From the NCBI RefSeq assembly GCF_022601875.1, contig NZ_JAKVIP010000001.1:236061-300060 (forward strand): a DNA stretch of 64,000 nucleotides, read 5' to 3'. Below, piece after piece: positions 36,894 to 45,783 of the stretch. Source of the DNA: Chryseobacterium sp. SSA4.19. Lineage in GTDB: Bacteria > Bacteroidota > Bacteroidia > Flavobacteriales > Weeksellaceae. Below the pieces are notes generated by a model that saw only the letters and a program-made list of their open reading frames with translations, was not told the DNA's origin and made no database searches. Positions within the stretch are counted from its first letter, which is position 1; each line of letters begins with the position of its first letter. The position numbers were made by a program, and so were the translations under genes.

Positions 36894-36908
36894 ACATATA
36901 CAAAATTA

Positions 36909-37475
36909 ATGGCAACAAGTAACGATATAAGAAAAGGCCTTTGCATAGAATTCAGCAATGACATTTTTAAAGTAATCGAATTTCTTCACGTTAAACCGGG
37001 AAAAGGTCCTGCTTTCGTAAGAACGAAATTAAAATCAGTAACCAACGGGAAAGTTCTTGATAATACTTTTTCTGCAGGTCATAAGATTGATGAGGTAAAG
37101 GTGATTACCAGGAAATTCCAATATCTTTATGATGATGAGAACGGTTTCCACTTTATGAACAATGACGATTTTTCCCAGCTTTATCTTAACAAAGAGATGA
37201 TTGAGAATGCTCAATTGATGAAAGCAGGAGAAGAAGTAACGATCATTATGAAAGAAGCTGATGAAACTCCGCTTTCTGCAGAGCTTCCGCAATCTGTTTA
37301 TCTTGATGTTATTGAGGCTGATCCGGGTGTGAAAGGAAACACCGCAACGAATGCTCTTAAAAATGCCATCGTTGAAACAGGAGCAAGAGTAATGGTTCCT
37401 TTGTTCATTGAACCGGGAGACAGAATCAAAGTAAGTACAGAAGACGGTTCTTATTTAGAAAGAGTAAAAGAATAA
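36909..37475 (+). CDS. efp: Translation elongation factor P
   Basis: A 188-residue three-domain EF-P that relieves ribosome stalling at polyproline. The tip loop of domain I reads VKPGKGPAFVRTKL with K32 at the modification position. Later strands MKEADETPLSAELPQSVYLDVIEADPG are typical. It is transcribed with the lpx genes and followed by a hairpin terminator. Confidence 0.96.
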   Translation: MATSNDIRKGLCIEFSNDIFKVIEFLHVKPGKGPAFVRTKLKSVTNGKVLDNTFSAGHKIDEVKVITRKFQYLYDDENGFHFMNNDDFSQLYLNKEMIENAQLMKAGEEVTIIMKEADETPLSAELPQSVYLDVIEADPGVKGNTATNALKNAIVETGARVMVPLFIEPGDRIKVSTEDGSYLERVKE

Positions 37476-37496
37476 ATTATAGATAAAATTTACACT

Positions 37497-37532
37497 AATT
37501 CGGTTTGCACACGCATTCCGAATTTTATTTTT
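37497..37532 (+). terminator. Terminator after efp
   Basis: aattcgg and ccgaatt form a 7-bp stem with a 14-base loop followed by ttatttttat, 21 bp after the efp stop. Confidence 0.65.
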
Positions 37533-37591
37533 ATAATAAGTTTACAACGTGCTTAGGTACGGATTAATATATTTAAAGAAAATCAGTTATT

Positions 37592-38494
37592 ATGAAATTT
37601 CATGCTCCTCAAAAACTGAAAACCATTGCCGATCTGATCGGTGCAAAATTTGTTGGTCCTGAAAACTTTGAAGTGCTGGGAACCAATGAAATCCATAGGG
37701 TAAAATCGGGAGACATCGTGTTTGTGAATCATCCGAAATATTACGACAAAGCATTAAATTCTGCCGCTACCATCATCCTGATTGATAAAGAAGTGGATTG
37801 TCCGGAAGGAAAAGCACTGTTGGTTTCTGATGATCCTTTCAGGGATTTTAATAAGATCAATACCCATTTTACACGAATATATAATTTTACCGAAGAATTG
37901 CATGATGTAGAAATCGGCGAAGGGTCAAAGATCCATCATTCCGCTGTAATCGGCAATAATGTAACCATAGGAAAAAACACCTTAATCTTTCCCAACGTTG
38001 TGATTGGTGACCGAACGGTTATCGGGGACAATGTTGTTATTCAGTCGAATACCGTTTTAGGCGGAGATGCATTTTATTACAGGAAACTGAACGGTAATTT
38101 TGACCGCCTGATCTCCGTAGGAAATGTGGTGATTGAAAATAATGTTGAAATCGGAAACGGATGTACCATTGACCGTGGTGTTACAGATTCTACCATAATC
38201 GGTGAAGGTTCCGTGCTGGATAATCAGATTCAGGTCGGCCATGACACGGTGATCGGTAAAAAATGCCTGATTGCTTCCCAAGTGGGAATCGCAGGATGCT
38301 GTGTGATCGGTGATGAAGTGACCTTATGGGGACAGGTTGGCATTGCATCAGGAAATGCTATTGAAAGTGGGTCTGTGATTTTAGGTAAAACAGGAGTTAA
38401 CAGGGATCTTGAAAAAGGGACTTATATCGGCATGTTTGCAGAAGATTTCAAAACCTATCTGAAAAAAGAGGTGAAGCTGAGGAATCTCAAATAA
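37592..38494 (+). CDS. Second LpxD-like acyltransferase (UDP-3-O-acylglucosamine N-acyltransferase family)
   Basis: A 300-residue beta-helix enzyme. The N-terminal domain ([21 protein letters not shown]...[26 protein letters not shown]) is LpxD-like, and the repeats include [40 protein letters not shown]. The region equivalent to the LpxD catalytic loop has VGHDTVIG, keeping the histidine. It is shorter than LpxD and probably uses a different acyl chain or sugar. Separated from efp by a terminator, so it has its own promoter; TATATTTA at about 37568 is a weak candidate. Confidence 0.85.
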   Translation: MKFHAPQKLKTIADLIGAKFVGPENFEVLGTNEIHRVKSGDIVFVNHPKYYDKALNSAATIILIDKEVDCPEGKALLVSDDPFRDFNKINTHFTRIYNFTEELHDVEIGEGSKIHHSAVIGNNVTIGKNTLIFPNVVIGDRTVIGDNVVIQSNTVLGGDAFYYRKLNGNFDRLISVGNVVIENNVEIGNGCTIDRGVTDSTIIGEGSVLDNQIQVGHDTVIGKKCLIASQVGIAGCCVIGDEVTLWGQVGIASGNAIESGSVILGKTGVNRDLEKGTYIGMFAEDFKTYLKKEVKLRNLK

Positions 38495-38534
38495 ACAAAT
38501 TGTTTAGATTGATCTTTAATCAAAGAAAAATAAG

Positions 38535-38542
38535 TAAATTTG
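38535..38542 (+). promoter_or_regulatory. sucD promoter -7 element (TAAATTTG)
   Basis: An exact TAnnTTTG match, 43 bp before the sucD ATG. A TTG at 38509-38511 is 23 bp upstream, slightly far for a -33 box. Confidence 0.6.
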
Positions 38543-38585
38543 TGAGCATTAATAAAAATAATAAATAAATTAAAATTATAATAAA

Positions 38586-39458
38586 ATGTCAATTTTAGTA
38601 AACAAAGATTCTAAAGTAATTGTACAAGGATTTACAGGGAACGAAGGTACTTTCCACGCAGGGCAGATGATCGAATACGGAACCAACGTTGTAGGAGGTG
38701 TTACTCCGGGAAAAGGAGGAAGCGAGCATTTAGGGAAGCCTGTATTCAATACGGTAGCTGATGCTGTTACAAAAGCAGGGGCTAACGTGAGTATTATTTT
38801 CGTACCGCCTGCATTTGCTGCTGATGCAATTATGGAGGCTGCTGAAGCAGGTATCAAAGTAATCGTATGTATTACTGAAGGTATTCCTGTAGCGGATATG
38901 GTAAAAGTAAAATCATATATCGCAGACAGAGACTGCAGGCTGATCGGCCCGAACTGTCCAGGAATCATTACTTCTGAAGAAGCTAAAATTGGTATTATGC
39001 CAGGTTTCGTTTTCAAAAAAGGAAAAGTGGGAATCGTTTCAAAATCAGGAACCCTTACGTATGAAGCAGCTGATCAGGTAGTAAAAGCAGGTTTCGGTGT
39101 TTCTACGGCAATCGGTATCGGTGGTGACCCAATCATCGGAACGACGACCAGAGAAGCTTTGGAATTATTCATCAATGACCCTGAGACTGAAGCCGTAGTG
39201 ATGATCGGAGAAATCGGTGGTGGTCTTGAAGCTGAGGCGGCAAGATGGTACAAAGCCAGCGGTTCTACAAAACCGGTAGTTGGATTCATTGCAGGCCAGA
39301 CTGCTCCAAAAGGAAGAACAATGGGACACGCAGGAGCAATCGTGGGTGGTGATGAAGATACTGCTCAGGCTAAAATGCAGATCATGAGAGAAAACGGAAT
39401 TAACGTAGTAGATTCTCCGGCTGATATTGGTGCTACTGTAGCAAAAGTTTTAGGTTAA
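38586..39458 (+). CDS. sucD: Succinyl-CoA synthetase alpha subunit
   Basis: A 290-residue CoA-binding subunit of the TCA-cycle enzyme that makes ATP or GTP from succinyl-CoA. The CoA-binding fold starts [40 protein letters not shown] and the phospho-histidine H248 in [11 protein letters not shown] are clear. sucC is not adjacent, a common arrangement in flavobacteria. Monocistronic, closed by a strong terminator. Confidence 0.97.
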   Translation: MSILVNKDSKVIVQGFTGNEGTFHAGQMIEYGTNVVGGVTPGKGGSEHLGKPVFNTVADAVTKAGANVSIIFVPPAFAADAIMEAAEAGIKVIVCITEGIPVADMVKVKSYIADRDCRLIGPNCPGIITSEEAKIGIMPGFVFKKGKVGIVSKSGTLTYEAADQVVKAGFGVSTAIGIGGDPIIGTTTREALELFINDPETEAVVMIGEIGGGLEAEAARWYKASGSTKPVVGFIAGQTAPKGRTMGHAGAIVGGDEDTAQAKMQIMRENGINVVDSPADIGATVAKVLG

Positions 39459-39478
39459 GATCTATTCATTTAAAACAT

Positions 39479-39515
39479 AAAAAATCCCGGACTGAAAAGT
39501 TCCGGGATTTTTGTA
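39479..39515. terminator. Bidirectional terminator between sucD and the ABC exporter permease
   Basis: aaaatcccgga and tccgggatttt form an 11-bp stem with a 9-base loop, T-run following on +, A-run preceding. It can stop both converging transcripts. Confidence 0.85.
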
Positions 39516-39533
39516 TTATATTGAATTAATATT

Positions 39534-40844
39534 TTAATTTCTGATCCATTTCCAGATCTCTTTCATAGTAGCTTTATTTCCATACATTAAAATCCCGACA
39601 CGGTAAATTTTTCCGGCTACGAAGATCATAAAAATAGTGGTTCCCAATAATAATCCGATGGAGAGGGCAATCTGCCACGCCGGAACTCCGTAAGGAATTC
39701 TTGCAATCATCGCCACCGGTGAAGTAAATGGAATGATTGACAGCCAGAAACCAAGTGGTCCGTCCGGATTGTTCATTAAAGAAATGCTTCCGTACATCCC
39801 CAGCATCAAAGGCAGAATCGCAAATAATGTGAACTGCTGAGTTTCAGTTTCATTATCCACTGCAGAACCGATGGCAGCATAAATCGAGCTGTAAAAAATA
39901 TAGCCTAACAGGAAGAATACGATGAAAACGAAAATAATCAGGGGAAAGTTCAGCTCCAGTAAGCTGTGGGAAACCTGTGTGGCAATTTGGGCTACGTCAA
40001 GCTTGCTTGCCATCTCTTCATTCCCGCCAGGAATATTTTTCTGAATGGATGAAAACCCGGTATTCAAAACCAGTGCTCCAATTACAGACATCGTGATCCA
40101 TACCAGGAACTGGGTCAGGGCAACCAGCGTTACCCCTAAGATTTTGCCCATCATCAGTTCAAAAGGTTTTACAGAAGAAATAATAATTTCCACGACCCGG
40201 TTATTCTTTTCTTCCAGCACACTCCGCATCACTCTCACGCCATAAATAATAATAAACATGAAGGTTACATACATCAGAAGCATACTTAAGCCGCTTTTCA
40301 CGCCTAAAGCAAGATCAGAATCTTCCTTGTTGTTTTCAGCGACGTTGATTGTTTTTAAACTAAAGCCTTTATCAAGATCATTCAGCTGGGTTTCAGCGAT
40401 ACCAAGCTGTTTGATTTTTTCTTTCTTAATGACGTCAGTAATATCCGAAACTATTTTCTGTTTGGTATCAAACCCTATTTTACTGTTAATAATCAGCCTT
40501 GCAGCCTGTTGTAACTCAGTAAAGTTTTGGTTTCTTAACTCCGGTAAAATTAAGATCCCATCAGTTGATTCATTGCCTTTTAAATTTTTAATTTTTGATT
40601 TCTCATCAGCTTCCGAAACAAAAACATAATTCAGTTTATCAGTAGATTTCATTTTATCCTTAAAAAGCCCGCTTCTGTCTACTACTTCAATAACGCTGTG
40701 GGATTCATTGGCTTTAAACATCAGGCCGACCACTGCTCCGAAAGCAATCAGCATAATGGGGGCTAAAAGAGTCAGTATTATAAAAGATTTTTTCTTGACC
40801 TGCGTAAGAAATTCCCTTTTGGTAATTAAAAAAATATGATTCAT
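39534..40844 (-). CDS. ABC-2 type transporter permease (NatB-like)
   Basis: A 436-residue permease. One N-terminal helix (FIILTLLAPIMLIAFGAVVGL) precedes a large extracytoplasmic domain (about 45-185) and six C-terminal helices, the NatB/YhaP layout. RVMRSVLEEKNNRVVEIIISSVKPFELMMGKILG is the typical coupling region. It is paired with the ATPase gene 2 bp upstream on the - strand. NatAB exports sodium in Bacillus; the substrate here is not predictable. Confidence 0.88.
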   Translation of the reverse strand: MNHIFLITKREFLTQVKKKSFIILTLLAPIMLIAFGAVVGLMFKANESHSVIEVVDRSGLFKDKMKSTDKLNYVFVSEADEKSKIKNLKGNESTDGILILPELRNQNFTELQQAARLIINSKIGFDTKQKIVSDITDVIKKEKIKQLGIAETQLNDLDKGFSLKTINVAENNKEDSDLALGVKSGLSMLLMYVTFMFIIIYGVRVMRSVLEEKNNRVVEIIISSVKPFELMMGKILGVTLVALTQFLVWITMSVIGALVLNTGFSSIQKNIPGGNEEMASKLDVAQIATQVSHSLLELNFPLIIFVFIVFFLLGYIFYSSIYAAIGSAVDNETETQQFTLFAILPLMLGMYGSISLMNNPDGPLGFWLSIIPFTSPVAMIARIPYGVPAWQIALSIGLLLGTTIFMIFVAGKIYRVGILMYGNKATMKEIWKWIRN

Positions 40845-40846
40845 GA

Positions 40847-41758
40847 TTAAGAGTTGTTGCTTACCGCATTAATAAAGACTTCATTCATACTAGGGATTTT
40901 TTCGTCAAATGACCTTACTTTTCCTACCTGTACAAGATCCAGAAGAATCTGGTTCTGGTCGGCTTCATTTTTTAAGTCGAAAGAAACCAGGCTGTTTTCA
41001 TAGTTGAGATTGGAAATGTCATAGGTGTTCCTGAAATATTCCAGCTTCGGTTCATTAACTTCAGAAAGAGTAATTCCAAAAATATTTTTCTTGAATTTTT
41101 CCCTTACGTCAAATACCCTTCCGTCGATAATTTTTTCAGCATTATTAATTAAAGCTACATAATCACACATTTCCTCTACGCTTTCCATGCGATGCGTAGA
41201 AAGGATAATAGTGGTTCCGTTATTTTTAAGTTCGATAATCTGGTCTTTAATCAAATTTGCATTTACGGGATCAAAACCTGAAAAAGGCTCATCAAGAATC
41301 AGCAAATGCGGTCTGTGAAGAACAGTTACAACAAACTGGATTTTCTGGGCCATCCCTTTTGAAAGTTCAGATAATTTCTTCTTCCACCACTGGTCGATAT
41401 GAAGTTTGTCAAACCATTTTTTCGCTTCGTTCAGAGCATCATTCTTGCTCATTCCTTTAAGTTCCCCGAAATAAATAAGCTGGTCACCGACTGTCATATT
41501 TTTATACAAGCCTCTTTCTTCAGGCATATAGCCGATGTCTTTGATATGATTGGGATTGAGCTTTTCTCCATTAATGGTGATCTCTCCGGAATCCGCCTGG
41601 GTTATCTGGTTGATGATGCGGATGAAAGAAGTTTTTCCGGCTCCGTTCGGACCTAAAAGTCCGTACACACTTGCTTTCGGAACATGGATGCTGAAATCAT
41701 CCAAAGCTATCTTTTTTCCGGCGTTGTACGTCTTTCGTATATGTTCAGCTTTTAGCAT
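40847..41758 (-). CDS. ABC transporter ATP-binding protein (NatA-like)
   Basis: About 303 residues from the ATG at 41758, where the family consensus (MLKAEHIRKTYNAGKKIALDD) begins; an upstream in-frame ATG at 41821 gives an atypical leader. Walker A is LLGPNGAGKTS, signature LSKGMAQKIQ (Lys in place of Gly-Gly, as in the CcmA/NatA group), Walker B LLILDEPFSGFDP. A C-terminal extension of about 80 residues is normal for NatA-type ATPases. Upstream on the - strand, TTTG (41822-41819) and TAACTTTC (41802-41795) form a plausible promoter. Confidence 0.92.
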   Translation of the reverse strand: MLKAEHIRKTYNAGKKIALDDFSIHVPKASVYGLLGPNGAGKTSFIRIINQITQADSGEITINGEKLNPNHIKDIGYMPEERGLYKNMTVGDQLIYFGELKGMSKNDALNEAKKWFDKLHIDQWWKKKLSELSKGMAQKIQFVVTVLHRPHLLILDEPFSGFDPVNANLIKDQIIELKNNGTTIILSTHRMESVEEMCDYVALINNAEKIIDGRVFDVREKFKKNIFGITLSEVNEPKLEYFRNTYDISNLNYENSLVSFDLKNEADQNQILLDLVQVGKVRSFDEKIPSMNEVFINAVSNNS

Positions 41759-41836
41759 TAAATTGGTTTTTCTTATTTTAAAAGATAAAGTGCCGAAAGT
41801 TACGGAATTATTAAAACACAAATAAGCTAAAAGAAA

Positions 41837-41861
41837 AAATCCTGATGTTTATCAGGATTTA
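41837..41861 (-). terminator. Terminator of the T9SS-tail gene
   Basis: aaatcctgat and atcaggattt form a perfect 10-bp stem with a 4-base loop and A-rich flank (T-run on the - strand), directly after the stop at 41864. Confidence 0.75.
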
Positions 41862-41863
41862 AT

Positions 41864-42217
41864 TTATTGTTTCACAATTTGAGTGACTTTCATTGTATTA
41901 TCACTTAAAATATATCGGATAAGATATTTTCCAGGTTTAAGCTTCTCAATGTTGATCTCGCCTGAATTCATATTTACAGCATAATTGGCCACCTGTGTAC
42001 CCAGAATTGAATAAAAAGTAACACTTTTTATTTTAAGGTTAGGCTCTTTAGCCTTGATGATAAGAAAATCCTTTGCAGGATTAGGGTAGGCTACCAATAC
42101 TCCGTCATCAGATTTTTGTGAGAAAGAATTAGGCTCTTTAATCTGAGCTTTCATATTGCTGGAAAATCCAACAAAAGTGCCTAAAAATATAAATAAGAGT
42201 AAAAGTTTTTTCATCAA
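41864..42217 (-). CDS. Stand-alone T9SS type A sorting-domain protein
   Basis: A 117-residue protein consisting of a signal peptide (KKLLLLFIFLGTFVGFSSNMKAQ), a 15-residue linker and a Por secretion-system C-terminal sorting domain (about 42-117): AYPNPAKDFLIIKAKE, VTFYSILGTQVANY and LKPGKYLIRYILSDNTMKVTQIVKQ. Such tails normally end large cargo proteins secreted by the type IX system. Here no cargo domain exists. It may be a remnant, a small surface protein, or a competitor for the sortase. Clear family match; role unknown. Confidence 0.85.
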   Translation of the reverse strand: MMKKLLLLFIFLGTFVGFSSNMKAQIKEPNSFSQKSDDGVLVAYPNPAKDFLIIKAKEPNLKIKSVTFYSILGTQVANYAVNMNSGEINIEKLKPGKYLIRYILSDNTMKVTQIVKQ

Positions 42218-42296
42218 ATTAAAATTTCTTAACTATAATCAAACAAAAATAAACAATTCTGCAATTGCCTGCAATTTTTTTTCGCAGAACTTGTAG

Positions 42297-43325
<1,029 letters not shown>

Positions 43326-43331
43326 TTAAAA

Positions 43332-43363
43332 AAATAACACCTCAATCTGAGGTGTTATTTTTT
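43332..43363. terminator. hemB terminator (bidirectional)
   Basis: A 12-bp perfect stem (aataacacctca / tgaggtgttatt) with a 3-base loop, A-run before and T-run after. It also ends the convergent small-peptide gene. Confidence 0.85.
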
Positions 43364-43367
43364 CCAT

Positions 43368-43550
43368 TTATCCGAAACACGCATGGTAATGGGGAGATCC
43401 GGGAACAATAGGGTTTTCTCCTCCTTTGTCATATACGCATATATTCGACGGACATAAATACCAGCCCGGCTGGCAGTTGCCGTTGGCATCCGGCGGACGG
43501 ATGTTTCCGCCGTTGATCTTCATCAGATCTTTTTTTGTTAATTTTTTCAT
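43368..43550 (-). CDS. Bacteriocin-like peptide with double-glycine leader
   Basis: A 60-residue precursor from the ATG at 43550. The leader MKKLTKKDLMKINGG (residues 1-15) ends in Gly-Gly, the cleavage site of C39-peptidase ABC exporters, and matches the leader type common in Chryseobacterium bacteriocin-like proteins. The core of 45 residues has four cysteines (C26, C33, C38, C58) and is rich in Pro, Gly and Asn (QPGWYLCPSNICVYDKGG). No modification enzyme, peptidase exporter or immunity gene is recognised nearby. Peptide activity is not shown; it could be a signal or surface peptide. Confidence 0.75.
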   Translation of the reverse strand: MKKLTKKDLMKINGGNIRPPDANGNCQPGWYLCPSNICVYDKGGENPIVPGSPHYHACFG

Positions 43551-43632
43551 GATCAATAAGTATTTGGTTAACAATCTCTAAAGTAATAAAAATTTATCAC
43601 ATGAGATAGATATATCAGCAAATGCTTTAAGA

Positions 43633-44361
43633 TTACATAATATTGAAGTCTTTTCCTTTTGTAAATTTTGCAGCAAAAGGAGCCTGGTTACCTTTATATT
43701 TCAATATAAAATGCTTTTTAGTATCCGTATCCACCTTAGCTTCCACGTCTACATCCTGAGTCTGAAAGCTAATATTTAAATTAATTCCGGATTCCTTTTC
43801 CAGATAGATTTCCACACTCTCCGCATAAAATAAAGAAGCACTCAGATAGTTGAACTTAATATTTTTCCTATATGATCTTGATTGGTCCTGTGTGAATTCA
43901 GAATACTTTCTTAAAATTTCAATTCCCGGCGAGTCAATATTGGTGATTCTGGATTTTGTCACTCCGTTCACCCGGACTGAAAAATTATTCACACCATTGA
44001 TATTCCCGTTAATTCCGATATTAAAAAGGGATGGCAGGGAAAGTCCGAATTCTATCATGCTGTCTTTATTAAACTCAAAATCAGGAATCAGTGCCGGAAA
44101 CTTCTGTACATTTATTAATTTGTTTCTGACCGTATTCAACGGGTCTCCTGTAAAAAGATACCCGATCAGGTTATTATTGGTGGTACGCCAGTTCCTGCCG
44201 TTCCATTCATAAATTTCACAGAGCAGCGTATCTGTGGAAGAATGCGGAAGGAGATCCATATCCTGCCATTTGAACACTTCTTTGGCATAAGGCCTCCGGT
44301 TGATGATACTCACTCCCAGATCCAGAGCCAGAAGCTCGGTCAGTTGTTGATTGTTTTCCAT
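43633..44361 (-). CDS. Hypothetical beta-rich protein beside the GG-leader peptide
   Basis: A 242-residue protein with no signal peptide or membrane helix and no family I recognise. A short helical start (NNQQLTELLALDLG) precedes alternating polar/hydrophobic beta strands. The central part is Gly/Asn-rich (LPSLFNIGINGNINGVNNF), and the C-terminal half has long amphipathic strands (SLFYAESVEIYLEKESG) ending with PFAAKFTKGKDF. It sits 82 bp upstream of the small peptide gene on the same strand, and they may share a transcript. A pore-forming fold is conceivable but only as a weak impression. Confidence 0.55.
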   Translation of the reverse strand: MENNQQLTELLALDLGVSIINRRPYAKEVFKWQDMDLLPHSSTDTLLCEIYEWNGRNWRTTNNNLIGYLFTGDPLNTVRNKLINVQKFPALIPDFEFNKDSMIEFGLSLPSLFNIGINGNINGVNNFSVRVNGVTKSRITNIDSPGIEILRKYSEFTQDQSRSYRKNIKFNYLSASLFYAESVEIYLEKESGINLNISFQTQDVDVEAKVDTDTKKHFILKYKGNQAPFAAKFTKGKDFNIM

Positions 44362-44625
44362 AGTAATACAAGTGTTTTGGTTGATATAAAATTAGTCAAA
44401 TAAAATGAACGTTCAGAAATTTATAGTAAAAGTCTGGTTAAATTTAGATGGGAATATAGTCTCTCGCTGATTGTAGTGATTATGCAGATATCAATTTAAA
44501 TAAAGGTTTGTTGAATCTGTTAGATATGTGAGCGTATATTTAAAAAATAAGCGTATTCATGCCTTAAAATTTCATAAAAATTCAAAGACTGTTTTTTAAT
44601 CTGAACATTAAATTCAAAAATACTT

Positions 44626-44633
44626 TATCTTTG
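44626..44633 (+). promoter_or_regulatory. lptB promoter -7 element (TATCTTTG), near-leaderless
   Basis: An exact TAnnTTTG match ending only 5 bp before the lptB ATG, so the mRNA would start at or next to the start codon. The rest of the gap from 44362 shows nothing else. Confidence 0.65.
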
Positions 44634-44638
44634 CTCTT

Positions 44639-45700
44639 ATGATTTTACGCGGAGAAAACTTAATCAAAGAATACGGTCCCAAAAAAGTAGTAAAAGGTGT
44701 ATCCGTACAGGTCCAGCAAGGGGAAATTGTAGGTTTGTTAGGTCCGAACGGGGCGGGGAAAACCACATCCTTCTATATGATTGTTGGATTGGTTAAGCCC
44801 ACTTCCGGAAAGATTTTTCTGGATAAACAGGAAATTACCACCGATGCCATGTACCGTAGGGCGCAGAAAGGAATCGGGTATCTTGCTCAGGAAGCTTCTA
44901 TTTTCCGTAAGCTTTCAGTGGAAGAAAATATCATGGGGGTTCTTCAGCTGACCAAGCTTTCAAAACGTGAACAACAGATGAAGTGTGATGAACTGGTAGA
45001 AGAATTTTCTCTTCAACATGTCCGTAAAAACCGTGGAGACCTTTTGTCCGGAGGGGAAAGGAGAAGAACGGAAATCGCCCGATGTCTGGCTACTGATCCG
45101 AGCTTTATTCTTCTGGATGAACCTTTTGCCGGAGTAGACCCGATTGCTGTGGAAGATATCCAGAAAATTGTAAGAAGCCTGGTGGATAAGAATATCGGGA
45201 TCTTAATTACCGATCACAATGTTCAGCAGACCCTTGCCATCACAAATAAAACCTATATCATGTTCGAGGGCAGGATCCTTAAAGAGGGGCTTCCCGAAGA
45301 ACTGGCCAACGACCCTCAGGTAAGGGAAGCTTATCTGGGTGAGAATTTTGTTTACCAGAGTATTTTAGATAAACCTAAAAAGAAAAGTTACGCGTATAAT
45401 ATCTGGGCTGGAAATTTTGATTCAAAAGCTCAGTTTCAAAGTTTTGTTGATGAAAATTTTGCTCAGTTCGATGACCTTAGACTGATGTATGGATTTGAAG
45501 AGATCAGCTTTGCATCACTTGGGAATTCAGAAATCCAGCATATTTTCAATGATGTGGTGGATAAAAATGCGAATAATTCTTTCGTATTCCAGAAAAAAGA
45601 AATCAATACCCAGTACTCACTCGAACAGGCAGAAGCAGACTCTAAAGCAGCGGCAAAACCTGAACTGCATTATGTGACTACCTATGTTTATGAAGGATAA
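44639..45700 (+). CDS. lptB: LPS export ABC ATPase LptB with extra C-terminal domain
   Basis: A 353-residue protein. Residues 1-240 are a complete LptB: GPNGAGKTT Walker A (G34-K41), the YLAQEASIFRKLSVEEN Q-loop, LSGGERRRTEIARCL signature (136-150), LLDEPFAGVDP Walker B and the H-loop TDHNV. It powers lipopolysaccharide extraction with LptFG. LptB usually ends near residue 241. Here a further domain of about 108 residues starts YAYNIWAGNFDSKAQFQSFV, resembling the opening of Imm22-type small proteins. The extension is certain, the Imm22 resemblance tentative. Followed by a terminator. Confidence 0.9.
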   Translation: MILRGENLIKEYGPKKVVKGVSVQVQQGEIVGLLGPNGAGKTTSFYMIVGLVKPTSGKIFLDKQEITTDAMYRRAQKGIGYLAQEASIFRKLSVEENIMGVLQLTKLSKREQQMKCDELVEEFSLQHVRKNRGDLLSGGERRRTEIARCLATDPSFILLDEPFAGVDPIAVEDIQKIVRSLVDKNIGILITDHNVQQTLAITNKTYIMFEGRILKEGLPEELANDPQVREAYLGENFVYQSILDKPKKKSYAYNIWAGNFDSKAQFQSFVDENFAQFDDLRLMYGFEEISFASLGNSEIQHIFNDVVDKNANNSFVFQKKEINTQYSLEQAEADSKAAAKPELHYVTTYVYEG

Positions 45701-45730
45701 TTAACAGGCAAACTTGCCTAAAAATACAAT

Positions 45731-45768
45731 AAAACGTACCTTTTCTTTTGTAAACGGTACGTTTTTTA
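45731..45768 (+). terminator. lptB terminator
   Basis: aaaacgtacc and ggtacgtttt form a perfect 10-bp stem with a 15-base loop, followed by tttag. Confidence 0.8.
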
Positions 45769-45783
45769 GTTAAATTCGTTCTT

